Assembly: GCA_913778495.1 (NCBI GenBank)
Contig: CAJYVD010000012.1
Span: 1 to 44,857, forward strand
Reading direction: 5' to 3'
DNA length: 44,857 nucleotides
Source of the DNA: an uncultured Pantoea sp.
GTDB taxonomy: Bacteria; Pseudomonadota; Gammaproteobacteria; Enterobacterales; Enterobacteriaceae
Part shown: one piece after another, positions 33,527 through 43,308 of the stretch
Layout: each line of letters starts with the position of its first letter
How positions within the stretch are numbered: the first letter of the stretch is position 1
Made by a program: the position numbers and the translations under genes
The notes under the pieces: model-generated
Told to the model about the DNA's origin: nothing
Seen by the model: the letters and a program-made list of their open reading frames with translations, nothing else
Databases searched by the model: none

Positions 33527-34408
33527 GTGGATTTACGCGATTTAAAACTGTTTCTACACCTCGCGGAGAGCTGCCATTTTGGCCGCACCGCCAGGGCCAT
33601 GCACGTCAGCCCTTCCACGCTGTCGCGGCAAATTCAACGGCTGGAGGACGATGTAGGCCACGCGCTGTTTCTGCGTGATAACCGCACCGTAACGCTGACG
33701 GAGGCGGGCGAGCGACTGCGCCAGTTCGCCCAGCAAACCCTTTTGCAGTATCAGCAGCTGCGCCATGCGATGGATCTCAACGGACCGTCGCTGAGCGGTG
33801 AACTGCGGCTGTTCTGTTCGGTGACGGCGGCTTACAGTCACTTGCCGCCCATTCTCGATCGCTTCCGCGCCGAACATCCTCAGGTAGAAATAAAGCTCAC
33901 CACCGGCGATGCGGCCGATGCGATTGAGATGGTGCAGTCGGGAGAAGCTGACCTGGCGATTGCCGGTCGTCCGGAGTCGCTGCCCGCCAGCATTGACTTC
34001 ACTCCGCTCGGTTTGATTCCGCTGGTGCTGATTGCGCCCGCGCTGCCCTGCCCGGTGCGCAGCCAGTCGACGCAGGCGCAGCCCGACTGGTCACAGATCC
34101 CGTTTATCCTGCCCGATCAGGGACCGGCGCGACGCGCAATTGATTTGTGGTTCCGGCGGCAGCGCATCGCCAATCCGCAAATTTACGCGACCGTATCCGG
34201 GCATGAGGCAATTGTGTCGATGGTGGCGCTGGGCTGTGGCATCGCCCTGTTACCGGACGTGGTGCTGGAAAACAGCCCGGAGCCGGTGCGCAATCGCGTG
34301 CTGACGCTGGCGGATGTGGAGGCGGTAGCGCCGCTTGAGCTGGGCGTATGCGTACAAAAAAAGCGGCTCGGTGAGCCGCTGATTCATGCGTTCTGGCATC
34401 TGCTGTAG
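33527..34408 (+). CDS. ilvY: LysR-family activator IlvY
   Basis: A 293-residue LysR regulator (E. coli 297). The HTH is around residues 17-36 (HFGRTARAMHVSPSTLSRQIQRLE), and LFCSVTAAYSHLPPILDRFRAEHP near 95-118 is almost identical to E. coli. It activates ilvC when acetolactate or acetohydroxybutyrate bind. The start codon is GTG at 33527 with CGGAG before it. The last codons carry a hairpin and A-run that act as a terminator for the convergent ilvA gene on the other strand (34355-34380), so coding and termination signals overlap. The stop lies one base from the ilvA stop. Confidence 0.96.
   Translation: MDLRDLKLFLHLAESCHFGRTARAMHVSPSTLSRQIQRLEDDVGHALFLRDNRTVTLTEAGERLRQFAQQTLLQYQQLRHAMDLNGPSLSGELRLFCSVTAAYSHLPPILDRFRAEHPQVEIKLTTGDAADAIEMVQSGEADLAIAGRPESLPASIDFTPLGLIPLVLIAPALPCPVRSQSTQAQPDWSQIPFILPDQGPARRAIDLWFRRQRIANPQIYATVSGHEAIVSMVALGCGIALLPDVVLENSPEPVRNRVLTLADVEAVAPLELGVCVQKKRLGEPLIHAFWHLL
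34355..34380 (-). terminator. Terminator of the ilvGMEDA operon, inside the ilvY 3' end
   Basis: On the minus strand AGCGGCTC-ACC-GAGCCGCT is followed by seven T. It begins 30 bases past the ilvA stop and lies wholly within ilvY codons on the other strand. Confidence 0.88.
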
Positions 34409-34409
34409 C

Positions 34410-35957
34410 TTATTGCCCGGCGAGGAAAAAGCGAAACGCCGGGTTGTTGGCTTCATCGTGCCATTCGTACCCTAACTCAGTGAGATGGGTGACGAAATCC
34501 GGCTCGTGCTCGTTGACTTCAAACGCCGCCAGCACGCGACCATAGTCGGTGCCGTGGCTACGGTAGTGGAACAAGGAAATGTTCCAGTGCGCGCCCAGCG
34601 TCTGCAAAAACTTCAGCAGTGCGCCTGGCGCCTCTGGAAATTCAAAGCTGAACAGCCGCTCGCGCAGCGGCTTTGACGGCCGGCCGCCCACCATGTAACG
34701 CACGTGCAGCTTGGCCATCTCGTCATCTGACAAATCCACCACTTGGTAGCCGCCGTCGGTGAGCTGGCTGATAATTTCGCCGCGCTCCTCCAGCCCGCGC
34801 GTCAGGCGCACGCCGACGAAGATGCAGGCGTTGTCGGCATCCGCATAGCGATAATTGAACTCGGTGACGGCGCGACCGCCCAGCGTTTGGCAGAAACGCA
34901 AGAAACTACCCTGCTGTTCGGGAATGGTCACGGCCAGCAGGGCTTCGCGCTGTTCGCCCAGCTCGCAGCGTTCCGACACATAGCGCAGACCGTGGAAGTT
35001 CACGTTGGCACCGGAAAGCACGTGCGCCAGCCGCTCACCCTGAATATTGTGCTGCTGGATATATTTCTTCATACCAGCCAGCGCCAGCGCGCCCGACGGT
35101 TCGGCCACGGCCCTGACATCTTCAAACAGGTCTTTCATCGCCGCACAGATGGCGTCGCTGTCGACCGTCACGATGTCATCGATCCAGGCCTGGCAGAGCC
35201 GGAAGGTTTCGCTGCCGATGCGTTTAACCGCCACCCCTTCGGCAAACAGGCCGACGCGCGGTAAATCCACCGGCTCGCCCGCCTCCAGCGCGGCTTTCAG
35301 GCAGGCGGAGTCTTCTGACTCCACCGCGATAACTTTGATTTGCGGCATGAGCTGCTTGATCAGTACCGCGACGCCGGCCGCTAAACCGCCGCCGCCGACC
35401 GGTACAAAGACGCGATCGAGATGCGCATCCTGCTGCAGCAGTTCCATGGCCAGGGTTCCCTGTCCAGCGATCACCGCCGGGTGGTCGAACGGGGGCACAA
35501 AGGTGTATCCCCGCTCTGCCGCCAGTTCGATGGCTTTGGCTTTCGCCTCATCGAAGTTGGCGCCAAACAGGTAAGCCTCACCGCCAAATGCGCGCACTGC
35601 ATCAACTTTGATATCCGCTGTTGCCACTGGCATCACAATCAGAGATTTGATGCCGAGCTTGGTGGCCGAGAGCGCCACGCCCTGCGCGTGGTTGCCCGCC
35701 GAGGCGGTGATCACGCCGCGCGCTTTTTGCTCTTCGGTCAGGCCAGCGATCATCGCGTAAGCCCCGCGCAGCTTGAAGCTGTGCACGGGCTGACGATCCT
35801 CACGCTTCACCAGCACGGTGTTGCCAAGGCGCGATGAAATTTTCTCCATTTTTTGCAGCGGCGTGACCTGGGCTACTTCGTAGACCGGTGCACGCAGCAC
35901 CGCGCGCAGATACTCTGCGCCGTCGGGCGTTGCAGAAAGCGGTTGAGACTCGGCCAT
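34410..35957 (-). CDS. ilvA: Threonine dehydratase, biosynthetic
   Basis: A 515-residue PLP enzyme (E. coli 514) that deaminates threonine to 2-oxobutanoate, the first committed step of isoleucine synthesis. The PLP lysine is K62 in HSFKLRGAYAM; the PLP-phosphate loop is VGGGGLAAGVA. The catalytic domain runs to about residue 320, followed by two ACT-like regulatory domains that bind isoleucine (inhibitor) and valine. It is the last gene of the ilvLGMEDA operon, 6 bp after ilvD. Confidence 0.97.
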   Translation of the reverse strand: MAESQPLSATPDGAEYLRAVLRAPVYEVAQVTPLQKMEKISSRLGNTVLVKREDRQPVHSFKLRGAYAMIAGLTEEQKARGVITASAGNHAQGVALSATKLGIKSLIVMPVATADIKVDAVRAFGGEAYLFGANFDEAKAKAIELAAERGYTFVPPFDHPAVIAGQGTLAMELLQQDAHLDRVFVPVGGGGLAAGVAVLIKQLMPQIKVIAVESEDSACLKAALEAGEPVDLPRVGLFAEGVAVKRIGSETFRLCQAWIDDIVTVDSDAICAAMKDLFEDVRAVAEPSGALALAGMKKYIQQHNIQGERLAHVLSGANVNFHGLRYVSERCELGEQREALLAVTIPEQQGSFLRFCQTLGGRAVTEFNYRYADADNACIFVGVRLTRGLEERGEIISQLTDGGYQVVDLSDDEMAKLHVRYMVGGRPSKPLRERLFSFEFPEAPGALLKFLQTLGAHWNISLFHYRSHGTDYGRVLAAFEVNEHEPDFVTHLTELGYEWHDEANNPAFRFFLAGQ

Positions 35958-35963
35958 CAGCGA

Positions 35964-37814
35964 TTAGCCTCCCAGCTTGGACTTATCACGCACCGCGCCT
36001 TTGTCGGCGCTGGTGGCGAGCGAGGCGTAAGCGCGCAGTGCCAGAGAGACCTGACGCTCGCGACCGTGTGGCGTGTAGGCTGCATCGCCGCGCGCCTGCT
36101 CTGCTTCACGACGGGCGTGCAGTTCGTTATCCGGTACCGCCAGTTTGATGCCGCGATTCGGAATATCGATCTCAATCAGATCGCCGTCTTTCACCAGCGC
36201 AATGGTGCCGCCGCTGGCGGCTTCTGGAGAAGCGTGACCAATGGAGAGGCCAGAAGTACCGCCAGAGAAGCGGCCGTCGGTGATCAGCGCACAGCTTTTG
36301 CCGAGCCCCATGGATTTCAGATAGGTGGTGGGATAGAGCATTTCCTGCATGCCTGGCCCGCCTTTCGGCCCTTCGTAGCGGATCACCACCACGTCGCCCG
36401 CCACCACTTTGCCACCGAGAATCGCCTCGACCGCGTCGTCCTGGCTTTCGTACACTTTGGCCGGGCCGGTGAAGGTCAGGATCTCTTTGTCTACGCCCGC
36501 AGTTTTGACAATGCAGCCATCTTCCGCCAGGTTGCCGTAGAGCACCGCTAATCCGCCGTCTTGCGAGAACGCGTGCTCACGCGTGCGGATGCAGCCTTCC
36601 TGGCGGTCGTCATCCAGCGTGTCCCAGCGACAATCCTGGGAGAACGCTTGGGTAGTGCGGATGCCCGCCGGTCCGGCGCGGAACATTTTTTTCACCGCCT
36701 CGTCCTGCGTCAGCATGATGTCGTACTGATCCAACGTTTCGCGCAGGCTCAGTCCCAGCACGTTGCGTACGTCATTGTGCAGCAGCCCCGCGCGATCCAG
36801 TTCGCCGAGAATACCGATGACGCCACCCGCACGGTGCACATCTTCCATGTGGTACTTCTGCGTGCTGGGTGCCACTTTGCACAGGTGCGGCACCTGGCGC
36901 GACAGGCGATCGATATCAGAAATATTGAAGTCAATCTCACCTTCCTGCGCCGCCGCCAGCAGGTGCAGTACGGTGTTGGTGGAACCGCCCATGGCGATAT
37001 CCAGCGTCATGGCATTTTCAAACGCGGCTTTGTTGGCGATGTTGCGCGGCAGCACACGGTCATCATCCTGCTCGTAATACTGTTTGGTCAGGTTAACGAT
37101 GCGCTTGCCCGCGTTGATGAAGAGATCTTTGCGGTCCGCGTGGGTCGCCAGCAGCGAGCCGTTTCCGGGCTGAGACAGACCCAGCGCCTCAGTGAGGCAG
37201 TTCATGGAGTTGGCGGTGAACATCCCGGAACAGGATCCGCAGGTTGGACAGGCGGAGCGTTCAATCTGCTCGCTCTCGGCGTCGCTGACGTTGGGGTTCG
37301 CGCCCTGAATCATGGCGTCGACCAGATCCAGCTTGATGATTTTGTCGGAAAGCTTGGTCTTGCCCGCTTCCATCGGACCACCCGACACAAAGATCACCGG
37401 AATGTTGAGGCGCAGCGAGGCCATCAGCATACCGGGGGTGATTTTGTCACAGTTGGAGATGCAGACCATGGCATCGGCGCAGTGCGCGTTGACCATGTAC
37501 TCCACGGAGTCGGCGATCAGCTCGCGGGAAGGCAGTGAATACAGCATGCCGCCATGACCCATGGCAATACCGTCATCCACCGCGATGGTGTTGAACTCTT
37601 TGGCCACGCCGCCGGCGGCTTCAATCTGCTCAGCGACCAGTTTGCCCAAATCGCGCAGGTGAACGTGTCCCGGTACGAACTGGGTGAACGAGTTGACCAC
37701 AGCGATGATGGGTTTGCCGAAATCGGCGTCGGTCATTCCGGTGGCGCGCCACAGGGCACGGGCACCCGCCATATTACGGCCGTGGGTGGTGGTGGCGGAA
37801 CGGTACTTAGGCAT
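35964..37814 (-). CDS. ilvD: Dihydroxy-acid dehydratase
   Basis: A 616-residue iron-sulfur dehydratase, the same length as E. coli IlvD. It makes the 2-oxo acids of valine and isoleucine synthesis. Cluster cysteines are visible in [10 protein letters not shown] and [19 protein letters not shown], with [24 protein letters not shown] near residue 500. It lies between ilvE and ilvA. The 60-bp gap to ilvE contains a 7-bp hairpin (37841-37864). A long antisense frame inside it (36561-37538) is a shadow. Confidence 0.97.
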   Translation of the reverse strand: MPKYRSATTTHGRNMAGARALWRATGMTDADFGKPIIAVVNSFTQFVPGHVHLRDLGKLVAEQIEAAGGVAKEFNTIAVDDGIAMGHGGMLYSLPSRELIADSVEYMVNAHCADAMVCISNCDKITPGMLMASLRLNIPVIFVSGGPMEAGKTKLSDKIIKLDLVDAMIQGANPNVSDAESEQIERSACPTCGSCSGMFTANSMNCLTEALGLSQPGNGSLLATHADRKDLFINAGKRIVNLTKQYYEQDDDRVLPRNIANKAAFENAMTLDIAMGGSTNTVLHLLAAAQEGEIDFNISDIDRLSRQVPHLCKVAPSTQKYHMEDVHRAGGVIGILGELDRAGLLHNDVRNVLGLSLRETLDQYDIMLTQDEAVKKMFRAGPAGIRTTQAFSQDCRWDTLDDDRQEGCIRTREHAFSQDGGLAVLYGNLAEDGCIVKTAGVDKEILTFTGPAKVYESQDDAVEAILGGKVVAGDVVVIRYEGPKGGPGMQEMLYPTTYLKSMGLGKSCALITDGRFSGGTSGLSIGHASPEAASGGTIALVKDGDLIEIDIPNRGIKLAVPDNELHARREAEQARGDAAYTPHGRERQVSLALRAYASLATSADKGAVRDKSKLGG

Positions 37815-37840
37815 GCGCTATTTACTCCAGTGTAAAAATG

Positions 37841-37864
37841 ACGCGGGCGCAGCGGCACCCGCGT
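37841..37864 (-). other. Intercistronic hairpin between ilvE and ilvD
   Basis: ACGCGGG (37841-37847) and CCCGCGT (37858-37864) form a perfect 7-bp stem with a 10-base loop in the only sizeable gap of the ilv operon. No T-run follows on the minus strand. It may adjust message stability; this is inferred. Confidence 0.45.
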
Positions 37865-37874
37865 AACGATCGTG

Positions 37875-38804
37875 TTACGGATTAACCTGATCCAACCAAC
37901 CGTACTTGTCTTCGGTCTCGCCTGTGAACAGGCCAAAGAAGGCTTTCTGAATACGCTCGGTCACCGGACCACGTTTGCCAGCGCCCACTTGAATACCGTC
38001 AACGCTGCGCACCGGGGTGATCTCGGCGGCGGTACCGGACATGAAGATCTCATCTGCCAGATAGAGCGACTCACGTGACAGCACCTGCTCACGCACTTCA
38101 ATACCCATGTCCTGGGCCAGCTTGATGATGGCATCACGCGTGATGCCTGGCAGCGCGGAGGACGTGAACGGCGGGGTAAACAGAATGCCATCTTTCACTT
38201 CGAACAGGTTTTCGCCCGCGCCTTCTGAGATATAGCCTTGCGTATCCAGCGCGATGCCTTCCTGGTAGCCGTGGCGGCGTGCTTCACTGCCAACCAGCAG
38301 CGACGAGAGGTAGTTACCGCCCGCTTTGGCCGCGGTTGGCAAGGTGTTTGGTGCAACACGATTCCAGGAAGACACCATCGCGTCAATGCCGTTTTCCAGC
38401 GCATCCGCGCCCAGATAGGTGCCCCACGGGAACGCCGCGATGATAACGTCGGTGGTGTATCCGTCTGGCGGGTTCACGCCCAAGCCCACGTCGCCGATAA
38501 AGGCCAGCGGACGGATATACGCGCTTTTCAGGTTGTTAACGCGAATCACCTCACGGCACGCTTCCATCAGCTCATCAACGCTTGAGGTGATAGGGAAACG
38601 GTAGATTTTGGCGGAGTCGTGCAGACGCTGCATGTGTTCACGGTGACGGAAAACGACCGGGCCTTTGTGCGAATCGTAGCAGCGTACGCCTTCAAACACA
38701 GAGGTGCCGTAATGCAGGGCGTGAGACATCACGCTGACTTTGGCCTCTTCCCACTTAACCATCTCTCCGTTGAACCAGATAAAGTCTGCTTTCTTCGTAC
38801 TCAT
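37875..38804 (-). CDS. ilvE: Branched-chain amino acid aminotransferase
   Basis: A 309-residue fold-type IV PLP aminotransferase, the same length as E. coli IlvE. It carries out the last step for isoleucine, valine and leucine. The start KKADFIWFNGEMVKWEEAKV, the PLP lysine in AAKAGGNYLSSLLVG and the C-terminal FMSGTAAEITPVRSVDG are diagnostic. It follows ilvM after 18 bp. Confidence 0.97.
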   Translation of the reverse strand: MSTKKADFIWFNGEMVKWEEAKVSVMSHALHYGTSVFEGVRCYDSHKGPVVFRHREHMQRLHDSAKIYRFPITSSVDELMEACREVIRVNNLKSAYIRPLAFIGDVGLGVNPPDGYTTDVIIAAFPWGTYLGADALENGIDAMVSSWNRVAPNTLPTAAKAGGNYLSSLLVGSEARRHGYQEGIALDTQGYISEGAGENLFEVKDGILFTPPFTSSALPGITRDAIIKLAQDMGIEVREQVLSRESLYLADEIFMSGTAAEITPVRSVDGIQVGAGKRGPVTERIQKAFFGLFTGETEDKYGWLDQVNP

Positions 38805-38822
38805 CGTAACTTCCTTTGGCGT

Positions 38823-39080
38823 CTAAGCGCGTATTTGTTGTGTTGTTTGTTGCTGGATCTCGACGCAGGCGACATCCATAAGTTTGCTTAACTGCGAAGA
38901 CAGTAAATCGACAGAGCGCTGGCTGGCAACGGTCATTTCGATATTAATATTTTCGGCATTGATCGCCGATGCCATGTTCATGGCGCAGACCTGAAAGCCA
39001 CGATGGCGCACGACGCGCAAAATGCGCTCCAGGATTTCAGGGCGGAAGCGGGCTTCGATAGTCAACTGATGCTGGTTCAT
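38823..39080 (-). CDS. ilvM: Acetolactate synthase II small subunit
   Basis: An 85-residue ACT-domain protein (E. coli 87) that forms the regulatory subunit of acetohydroxyacid synthase II with IlvG. It begins [20 protein letters not shown] and carries MNMASA in the conserved ACT strand. The ATG overlaps the ilvG stop in an ATGA junction, so the two subunits are translationally coupled. Confidence 0.95.
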   Translation of the reverse strand: MNQHQLTIEARFRPEILERILRVVRHRGFQVCAMNMASAINAENINIEMTVASQRSVDLLSSQLSKLMDVACVEIQQQTTQQIRA

Positions 39081-40723
39081 GCGGTTTTCTCCATCATGTT
39101 TGCATTGCTGGCACCCGGCGGCACCAATGGCCAGACGTTTTCGTACTCATCGATTGCGACATGCAGGAAGTAAGGGCCTTCACTGTTCAGCAAAGCATCG
39201 ATAGCGGCGTCGACCTGATCTTTACGGCTGATGCGCTGGCCCGGAATGTCAAAGGCGCTGGCCAGCGTGAGGAAATCGGGATTGTCGGTGAGCGTGGTTT
39301 CGCTGTAGCGTCCATCAAAGAACAGCTGCTGCCACTGGCGCACCATGCCGAGCCGCTGATTGTCTAACAGCAAGATTTTCACCGGCAGTTTTTTGCGCTT
39401 GATGGTGCCCAGCTCCTGAATATTCATCATGATCGATCCGTCGCCTGAGACGCAGATCACCGTGTCTTCAGGACGGGCAACCTGTGCGCCGACCGCGGCG
39501 GGCAGGCCAAAGCCCATGGTGCCCAAGCCGCTTGAGGTGATGAAATTCTCCGGCGCGGTAAAGCGCATGTGTTGTGCCGTCCACATTTGGTGCTGGCCCA
39601 CATCGGTGGTCACCACGGCGCTTGCGCTTTTACGGTCAGACACCTGCTTCAGCAGCAGTGGCGCATAAATGGCCTCGCCCGGGTGATCGTAGCGCCAGGC
39701 GAATTCCGCCCTCATGGCTTTTACTTCCGCGCGCCAGCCGTCGATATTCAGCGGCATGCTGAGCGCCGGCAGCACCTGATTCAAATCGCCCTGCAGTGAA
39801 ACGTGCGCGCGGCGCAGCTTATTGAGTTCCGCCGGATCGATATCGATATGAATCACGCTGGCGTGCGGCGCGAAGGTATCCAGTTTTCCGGTGACGCGGT
39901 CGTCAAAGCGGGCGCCAACGGCAATCAGTAAATCGCAGGATTGCACCGCCAGGTTAGCCGCTTTGGTACCGTGCATGCCTAACATGCCGAGATCGAGCTC
40001 GCTATGCGGATCGGCGCTGCCAAGGCCCTTCAGCGTCGACACCGTTGGGATACCGCTTTCCTGCGCCATGGCACGCAGCGCTGGAACCGCCTGCGCCATG
40101 CCAACGCCGCCACCGATATAGAGTATTGGCTTATGCGATTGCGCCAGCAGCGCGCGGGCTTCCGCAATATGCTGCGGGCAGTGACTTACGGTCTCTTCAA
40201 CCGGCAGTAAATGCGGTGTGAATTCGGCGCTGGCCAGCTGGATATCTTTTGGAATATCCACCAACACCGGCCCCGGACGGCCCGACTGCGCAATGGCGAA
40301 CGCTTCTGCCAGCACCGACGGGAGATCTTCCAGCGACTCCACCAGGAAGCTGTGCTTCGTGCAGGCTAACGACAAACCGAGGACATCGATCTCCTGGAAG
40401 GCATCGGTGCCGATAAACGCAGAAGAAACCTGACCGGTAATAGCGACCACCGGCACAGAATCCATCATCGCGTCGGCTAATCCAGTGATCAAATTTGTGG
40501 CGCCGGGGCCAGAAGTAGCAATACAGACACCGGTTTTTGCCGTGGCGCGCGCGTAACCAATCGCCGCCATCACGGCGCCCTGCTCATGCCGACACAGTAG
40601 GTGTTCCACGCCGCCATCGTAAAGCGCATCGTACACTGGCATGATTGCGCCGCCAGGATAACCAAACACGATGTCGACGCCCTGCGCGCGTAAAGCCTGA
40701 ACTACCCACTGTGCACCTGTCAT
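39077..40723 (-). CDS. ilvG: Acetolactate synthase II large subunit, intact
   Basis: A 548-residue TPP enzyme that condenses pyruvate with pyruvate or 2-oxobutanoate. The catalytic glutamate is E47 ([11 protein letters not shown]), and the TPP-Mg motif is [15 protein letters not shown] with N in [12 protein letters not shown]. Unlike E. coli K-12, where ilvG is frameshifted, the frame here is full length, so valine-resistant acetohydroxyacid synthase II should be made. AGGAG lies before the ATG at 40723; the frame to 40753 is not the real start. Confidence 0.97.
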   Translation of the reverse strand: MTGAQWVVQALRAQGVDIVFGYPGGAIMPVYDALYDGGVEHLLCRHEQGAVMAAIGYARATAKTGVCIATSGPGATNLITGLADAMMDSVPVVAITGQVSSAFIGTDAFQEIDVLGLSLACTKHSFLVESLEDLPSVLAEAFAIAQSGRPGPVLVDIPKDIQLASAEFTPHLLPVEETVSHCPQHIAEARALLAQSHKPILYIGGGVGMAQAVPALRAMAQESGIPTVSTLKGLGSADPHSELDLGMLGMHGTKAANLAVQSCDLLIAVGARFDDRVTGKLDTFAPHASVIHIDIDPAELNKLRRAHVSLQGDLNQVLPALSMPLNIDGWRAEVKAMRAEFAWRYDHPGEAIYAPLLLKQVSDRKSASAVVTTDVGQHQMWTAQHMRFTAPENFITSSGLGTMGFGLPAAVGAQVARPEDTVICVSGDGSIMMNIQELGTIKRKKLPVKILLLDNQRLGMVRQWQQLFFDGRYSETTLTDNPDFLTLASAFDIPGQRISRKDQVDAAIDALLNSEGPYFLHVAIDEYENVWPLVPPGASNANMMEKTA

Positions 40724-40816
40724 GGTTATTCTCCTGTATTCCTGCTGGAACAACAGAATTTTATGCTACTGCTCATAATCTGTTCCTCGCTGATTCACTG
40801 ATAGTTAGCCTGGTCG

Positions 40817-40848
40817 AAAAAAAACCCCCGGACCTTTCGGTGCGGGGG
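40817..40848 (-). terminator. ilvGMEDA attenuator
   Basis: On the minus strand GGGGG-rich arms (40825-40834 with 40839-40848) form a 10-bp stem with one mismatch and a GAAA loop, followed by eight T. It lies between ilvL and ilvG and is the attenuation terminator. Confidence 0.92.
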
Positions 40849-40872
40849 TTTTTGGGATTCGAGGCTTGATTT

Positions 40873-40971
40873 TTAAGCCTTTCTTTCTCCAAGCGTAGCC
40901 CCGCACGGTGGGATAATAATCACCACCACGCTAATCACGACTAGGCTAATCACTTGTAGAAGGGCTTTCAT
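40873..40971 (-). CDS. ilvL: ilv operon leader peptide IlvL
   Basis: A 32-residue peptide, the same length as E. coli IlvL. It starts MKALLQVISLVV and has the central run ISVVVIIIPPCGA. It holds five isoleucine, six valine and four leucine codons. When charged Ile, Val or Leu tRNA is short, the ribosome stalls and the attenuator at 40817-40848 does not form. Confidence 0.93.
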   Translation of the reverse strand: MKALLQVISLVVISVVVIIIPPCGATLGERKA

Positions 40972-41013
40972 GTGTTGTCTTTATTTTCGATTGTTCGAAG
41001 TAATGCCTACAGA

Positions 41014-41041
41014 GTTATCATAGTTAGGCGGCAATTGACAA
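41014..41041 (-). promoter_or_regulatory. Predicted ilvLGMEDA promoter
   Basis: On the minus strand TTGTCA (41041-41036) and GATAAC (41019-41014) are 16 bp apart, about 45 bp before the ilvL start. Confidence 0.6.
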
Positions 41042-41299
41042 TAATTTTCATAACGCTTTTTTATGGCTGCCCCACAAAGCGAGAGTTATCGCCTTGTAAC
41101 TAAAAGGTTATTTCTTGCAGGTGATAATTATTCATTACGTCCGTTAGGTAAAGATTTTACATTTATGGGATCTGGCGCCCAAAAGCGGCGAAAATAAGGA
41201 AATTTGCAGGCATTTTTCGGAATCGGGCAGTGAAAATAAAAGACGCACGCTAGCTTCGCTCTGCGGTGTACCCGAAGATAAAGACAACAAGGAGTGTGC

Positions 41300-42820
41300 A
41301 TGTCTTTATCAAAAGTATTAACCCGAGCGGCGTTGGGCGTGTCCGCCCCGCTGGTGACCGTTGAGGTTCATATCAGCAACGGCCTGCCTGCGCTTACGCT
41401 GGTAGGTTTACCTGAAACCACCGTGAAAGAAGCACGCGAGCGGGTGCGAAGCGCTATTATTAACAGTGGTTTTACCTTTCCTGCCAAGCGCGTAACCATC
41501 AATTTAGCCCCCGCCGACCTGCCTAAAGAAGGCGGACGCTATGATCTGCCGATCGCGATCGCAATTCTCGCAGCCTCAGAGCAGCTTCCAGAGGCAAAAC
41601 TCCCGCACTATGAATTCCTGGGCGAGTTGGCGCTTAACGGCGCACTCTGTGGCGTTCAGGCGGCTATTCCTGCTGCAATGGCGGCATTGGAGGCCGGTCG
41701 ACAGATGGTTTTAGCCGAGGAGAATCAACGGGATGTTGGGCTTATTCGTCAGGGTGAAACCTTAACAGGAAAACACTTGGTGGAAATTTGCGCCTTTTTG
41801 CATAACACCACCTCGCTACCCGCTGCGGTATGCGATTCCACGACACCTGCTGCGCTAAATGGCGACATGCGCGATATCATCGGTCAAGAACAGGGACGAC
41901 GCGTGCTGGAAATCGCTGCCGCCGGTGGGCATAACCTACTGCTGATTGGCCCGCCGGGTACGGGAAAGACGATGCTGGCAACGCGGTTGCCCGGCATTAT
42001 GCCACCGCTGGACGATCGTGAGGCGCTGGAGTCAGCTGCTATCGCAAGCCTCGTTAGCAGCGGCGATCTCCATCATCAATGGCGTCAACGCCCGTTCAGA
42101 TCGCCACACCACAGTGCCTCGCTGCATGCGCTAGTGGGCGGCGGCTCGCTTCCTCGGCCGGGTGAGATCTCTCTCGCCCACAATGGTGTACTGTTTCTTG
42201 ATGAACTGCCGGAGTTCGATCGCAGAGTTCTGGATGCGCTGCGCGAACCCATTGAGTCCGGAGAAATCGCAATTTCTCGCACGCGTGCTAAGGTCACGTA
42301 TCCGGCGCGCTTTCAGCTGATTGCGGCGATGAATCCCAGCCCTACTGGCCATTATCAAGGCAACCATAATCGCTGCAGCCCACAGCAGGTGCTACGCTAC
42401 CTGAGTCGTCTTTCTGGCCCCTTTCTTGACCGCTTTGATTTATCGCTGGAGATCCCGTTACTGCCGAGCGGAACACTCAGCAAGAAGCAGCAGAAAAGTG
42501 AAAGCAGCGCGGACGTACTCGCGCGCGTTATGGCAGCACGTCAGCGACAGCGGACACGAGCAGGGAAAATTAACGCGCATTTGTCTAACGCAGAAATAGC
42601 AACCTGCTGCGCACTATTACCGCAGGATGCAGAGTGGCTTGAAGAAGTCTTGAATGCACTGGGGCTTTCAGTGCGGGCTTGGCAGCGTATCCTCAAGGTC
42701 GCAAGAACCATCGCGGACTTATCGGGGGAAGACGTGCTGAATCGGCAGCATTTGCAGGAAGCGGTGGGTTATCGCAGCATTGATCGCCTGCTAATTCATC
42801 TGCATAAAAGCTTGCAATAA
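41300..42820 (+). CDS. yifB: YifB, Mg-chelatase-like AAA+ ATPase (ComM type)
   Basis: A 506-residue AAA+ protein, the same length as E. coli YifB. The N-terminal ChlI-like domain (about 20-140) is followed by the ATPase with Walker A GPPGTGKTML near 218 and Walker B GVLFLDELPEF near 295, then a C-terminal ChlI/MCM-like domain. The homologue ComM is a helicase that helps integrate DNA during natural transformation. AAGGAG lies before the ATG at 41300. Divergent from the ilv operon, as in E. coli. Confidence 0.95.
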   Translation: MSLSKVLTRAALGVSAPLVTVEVHISNGLPALTLVGLPETTVKEARERVRSAIINSGFTFPAKRVTINLAPADLPKEGGRYDLPIAIAILAASEQLPEAKLPHYEFLGELALNGALCGVQAAIPAAMAALEAGRQMVLAEENQRDVGLIRQGETLTGKHLVEICAFLHNTTSLPAAVCDSTTPAALNGDMRDIIGQEQGRRVLEIAAAGGHNLLLIGPPGTGKTMLATRLPGIMPPLDDREALESAAIASLVSSGDLHHQWRQRPFRSPHHSASLHALVGGGSLPRPGEISLAHNGVLFLDELPEFDRRVLDALREPIESGEIAISRTRAKVTYPARFQLIAAMNPSPTGHYQGNHNRCSPQQVLRYLSRLSGPFLDRFDLSLEIPLLPSGTLSKKQQKSESSADVLARVMAARQRQRTRAGKINAHLSNAEIATCCALLPQDAEWLEEVLNALGLSVRAWQRILKVARTIADLSGEDVLNRQHLQEAVGYRSIDRLLIHLHKSLQ

Positions 42821-42850
42821 AAAACGGGGCTTATTAAGCCCCGTTTTTTT
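42821..42850. terminator. Bidirectional terminator between yifB and maoP
   Basis: AAAACGGGGCTT-ATT-AAGCCCCGTTTT has long A and T runs on both sides, serving yifB on the plus strand and maoP on the minus strand. Confidence 0.92.
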
Positions 42851-43187
42851 AATCATCGCTATCGCTAAAATCTTCAACCGTGTCCATCTGCGGTTTACCG
42901 CCTGACAGGGTATGAAAACGTTTTGGACGCTTGATGCGCGCGGTGTATTTCGACCAGACGCGCTCGGCTTCCGTTTGCGGCTCACGTAAGCCACGGCAAA
43001 CTTCTAAAAATGAGCGTTCTTCCTCGGTAATCGGCTCGCGCTTGGCGAGATCCAGCTCATTAAAGGCGTAACCGTGGCGTTCAAGAAGTTGAGCTTCCTT
43101 TATGGTGAAGTCACCATGACGCGAAAAACCACGTGGGTAATGTTTGTTATCAAAGAAACGATTTGTTGTTGCGAAGCTGTCCGCCAT
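42849..43187 (-). CDS. maoP: Macrodomain Ori protein MaoP (YifE)
   Basis: A 112-residue DUF413 protein, the same length as E. coli MaoP/YifE. It begins [21 protein letters not shown] and ends with an acidic tail (VEDFSDSDD). With the site maoS it organises the Ori macrodomain of the chromosome. A 17-bp candidate maoS lies in the gap to hdfR (43225-43241). The T-run of the shared terminator reaches its stop codon. Confidence 0.93.
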   Translation of the reverse strand: MADSFATTNRFFDNKHYPRGFSRHGDFTIKEAQLLERHGYAFNELDLAKREPITEEERSFLEVCRGLREPQTEAERVWSKYTARIKRPKRFHTLSGGKPQMDTVEDFSDSDD

Positions 43188-43224
43188 TTTACACGCTCCT
43201 GACTCTCATATGGCCGTGCTATTT

Positions 43225-43241
43225 ATGGCGCGGAGTATTAG
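43225..43241. other. maoS: Candidate maoS site
   Basis: CTAATACTCCGCGCCAT on the minus strand agrees with my recollection of the 17-bp E. coli maoS, and the location between maoP and hdfR is as expected. The identity rests on memory of the published site. Confidence 0.55.
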
Positions 43242-43308
43242 ATAGGCTTGACAGAGTGTAAAACAAAACATTTAAATCATTACGACAAACATTTTTTGGG
43301 AGAATGCT

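Noticed and set aside
36561-37538. 325-codon plus-strand frame antisense to ilvD
   Set aside because: It is a shadow of ilvD; the composition (many His, Arg, Gln) is typical of an antisense frame and no family is recognised.
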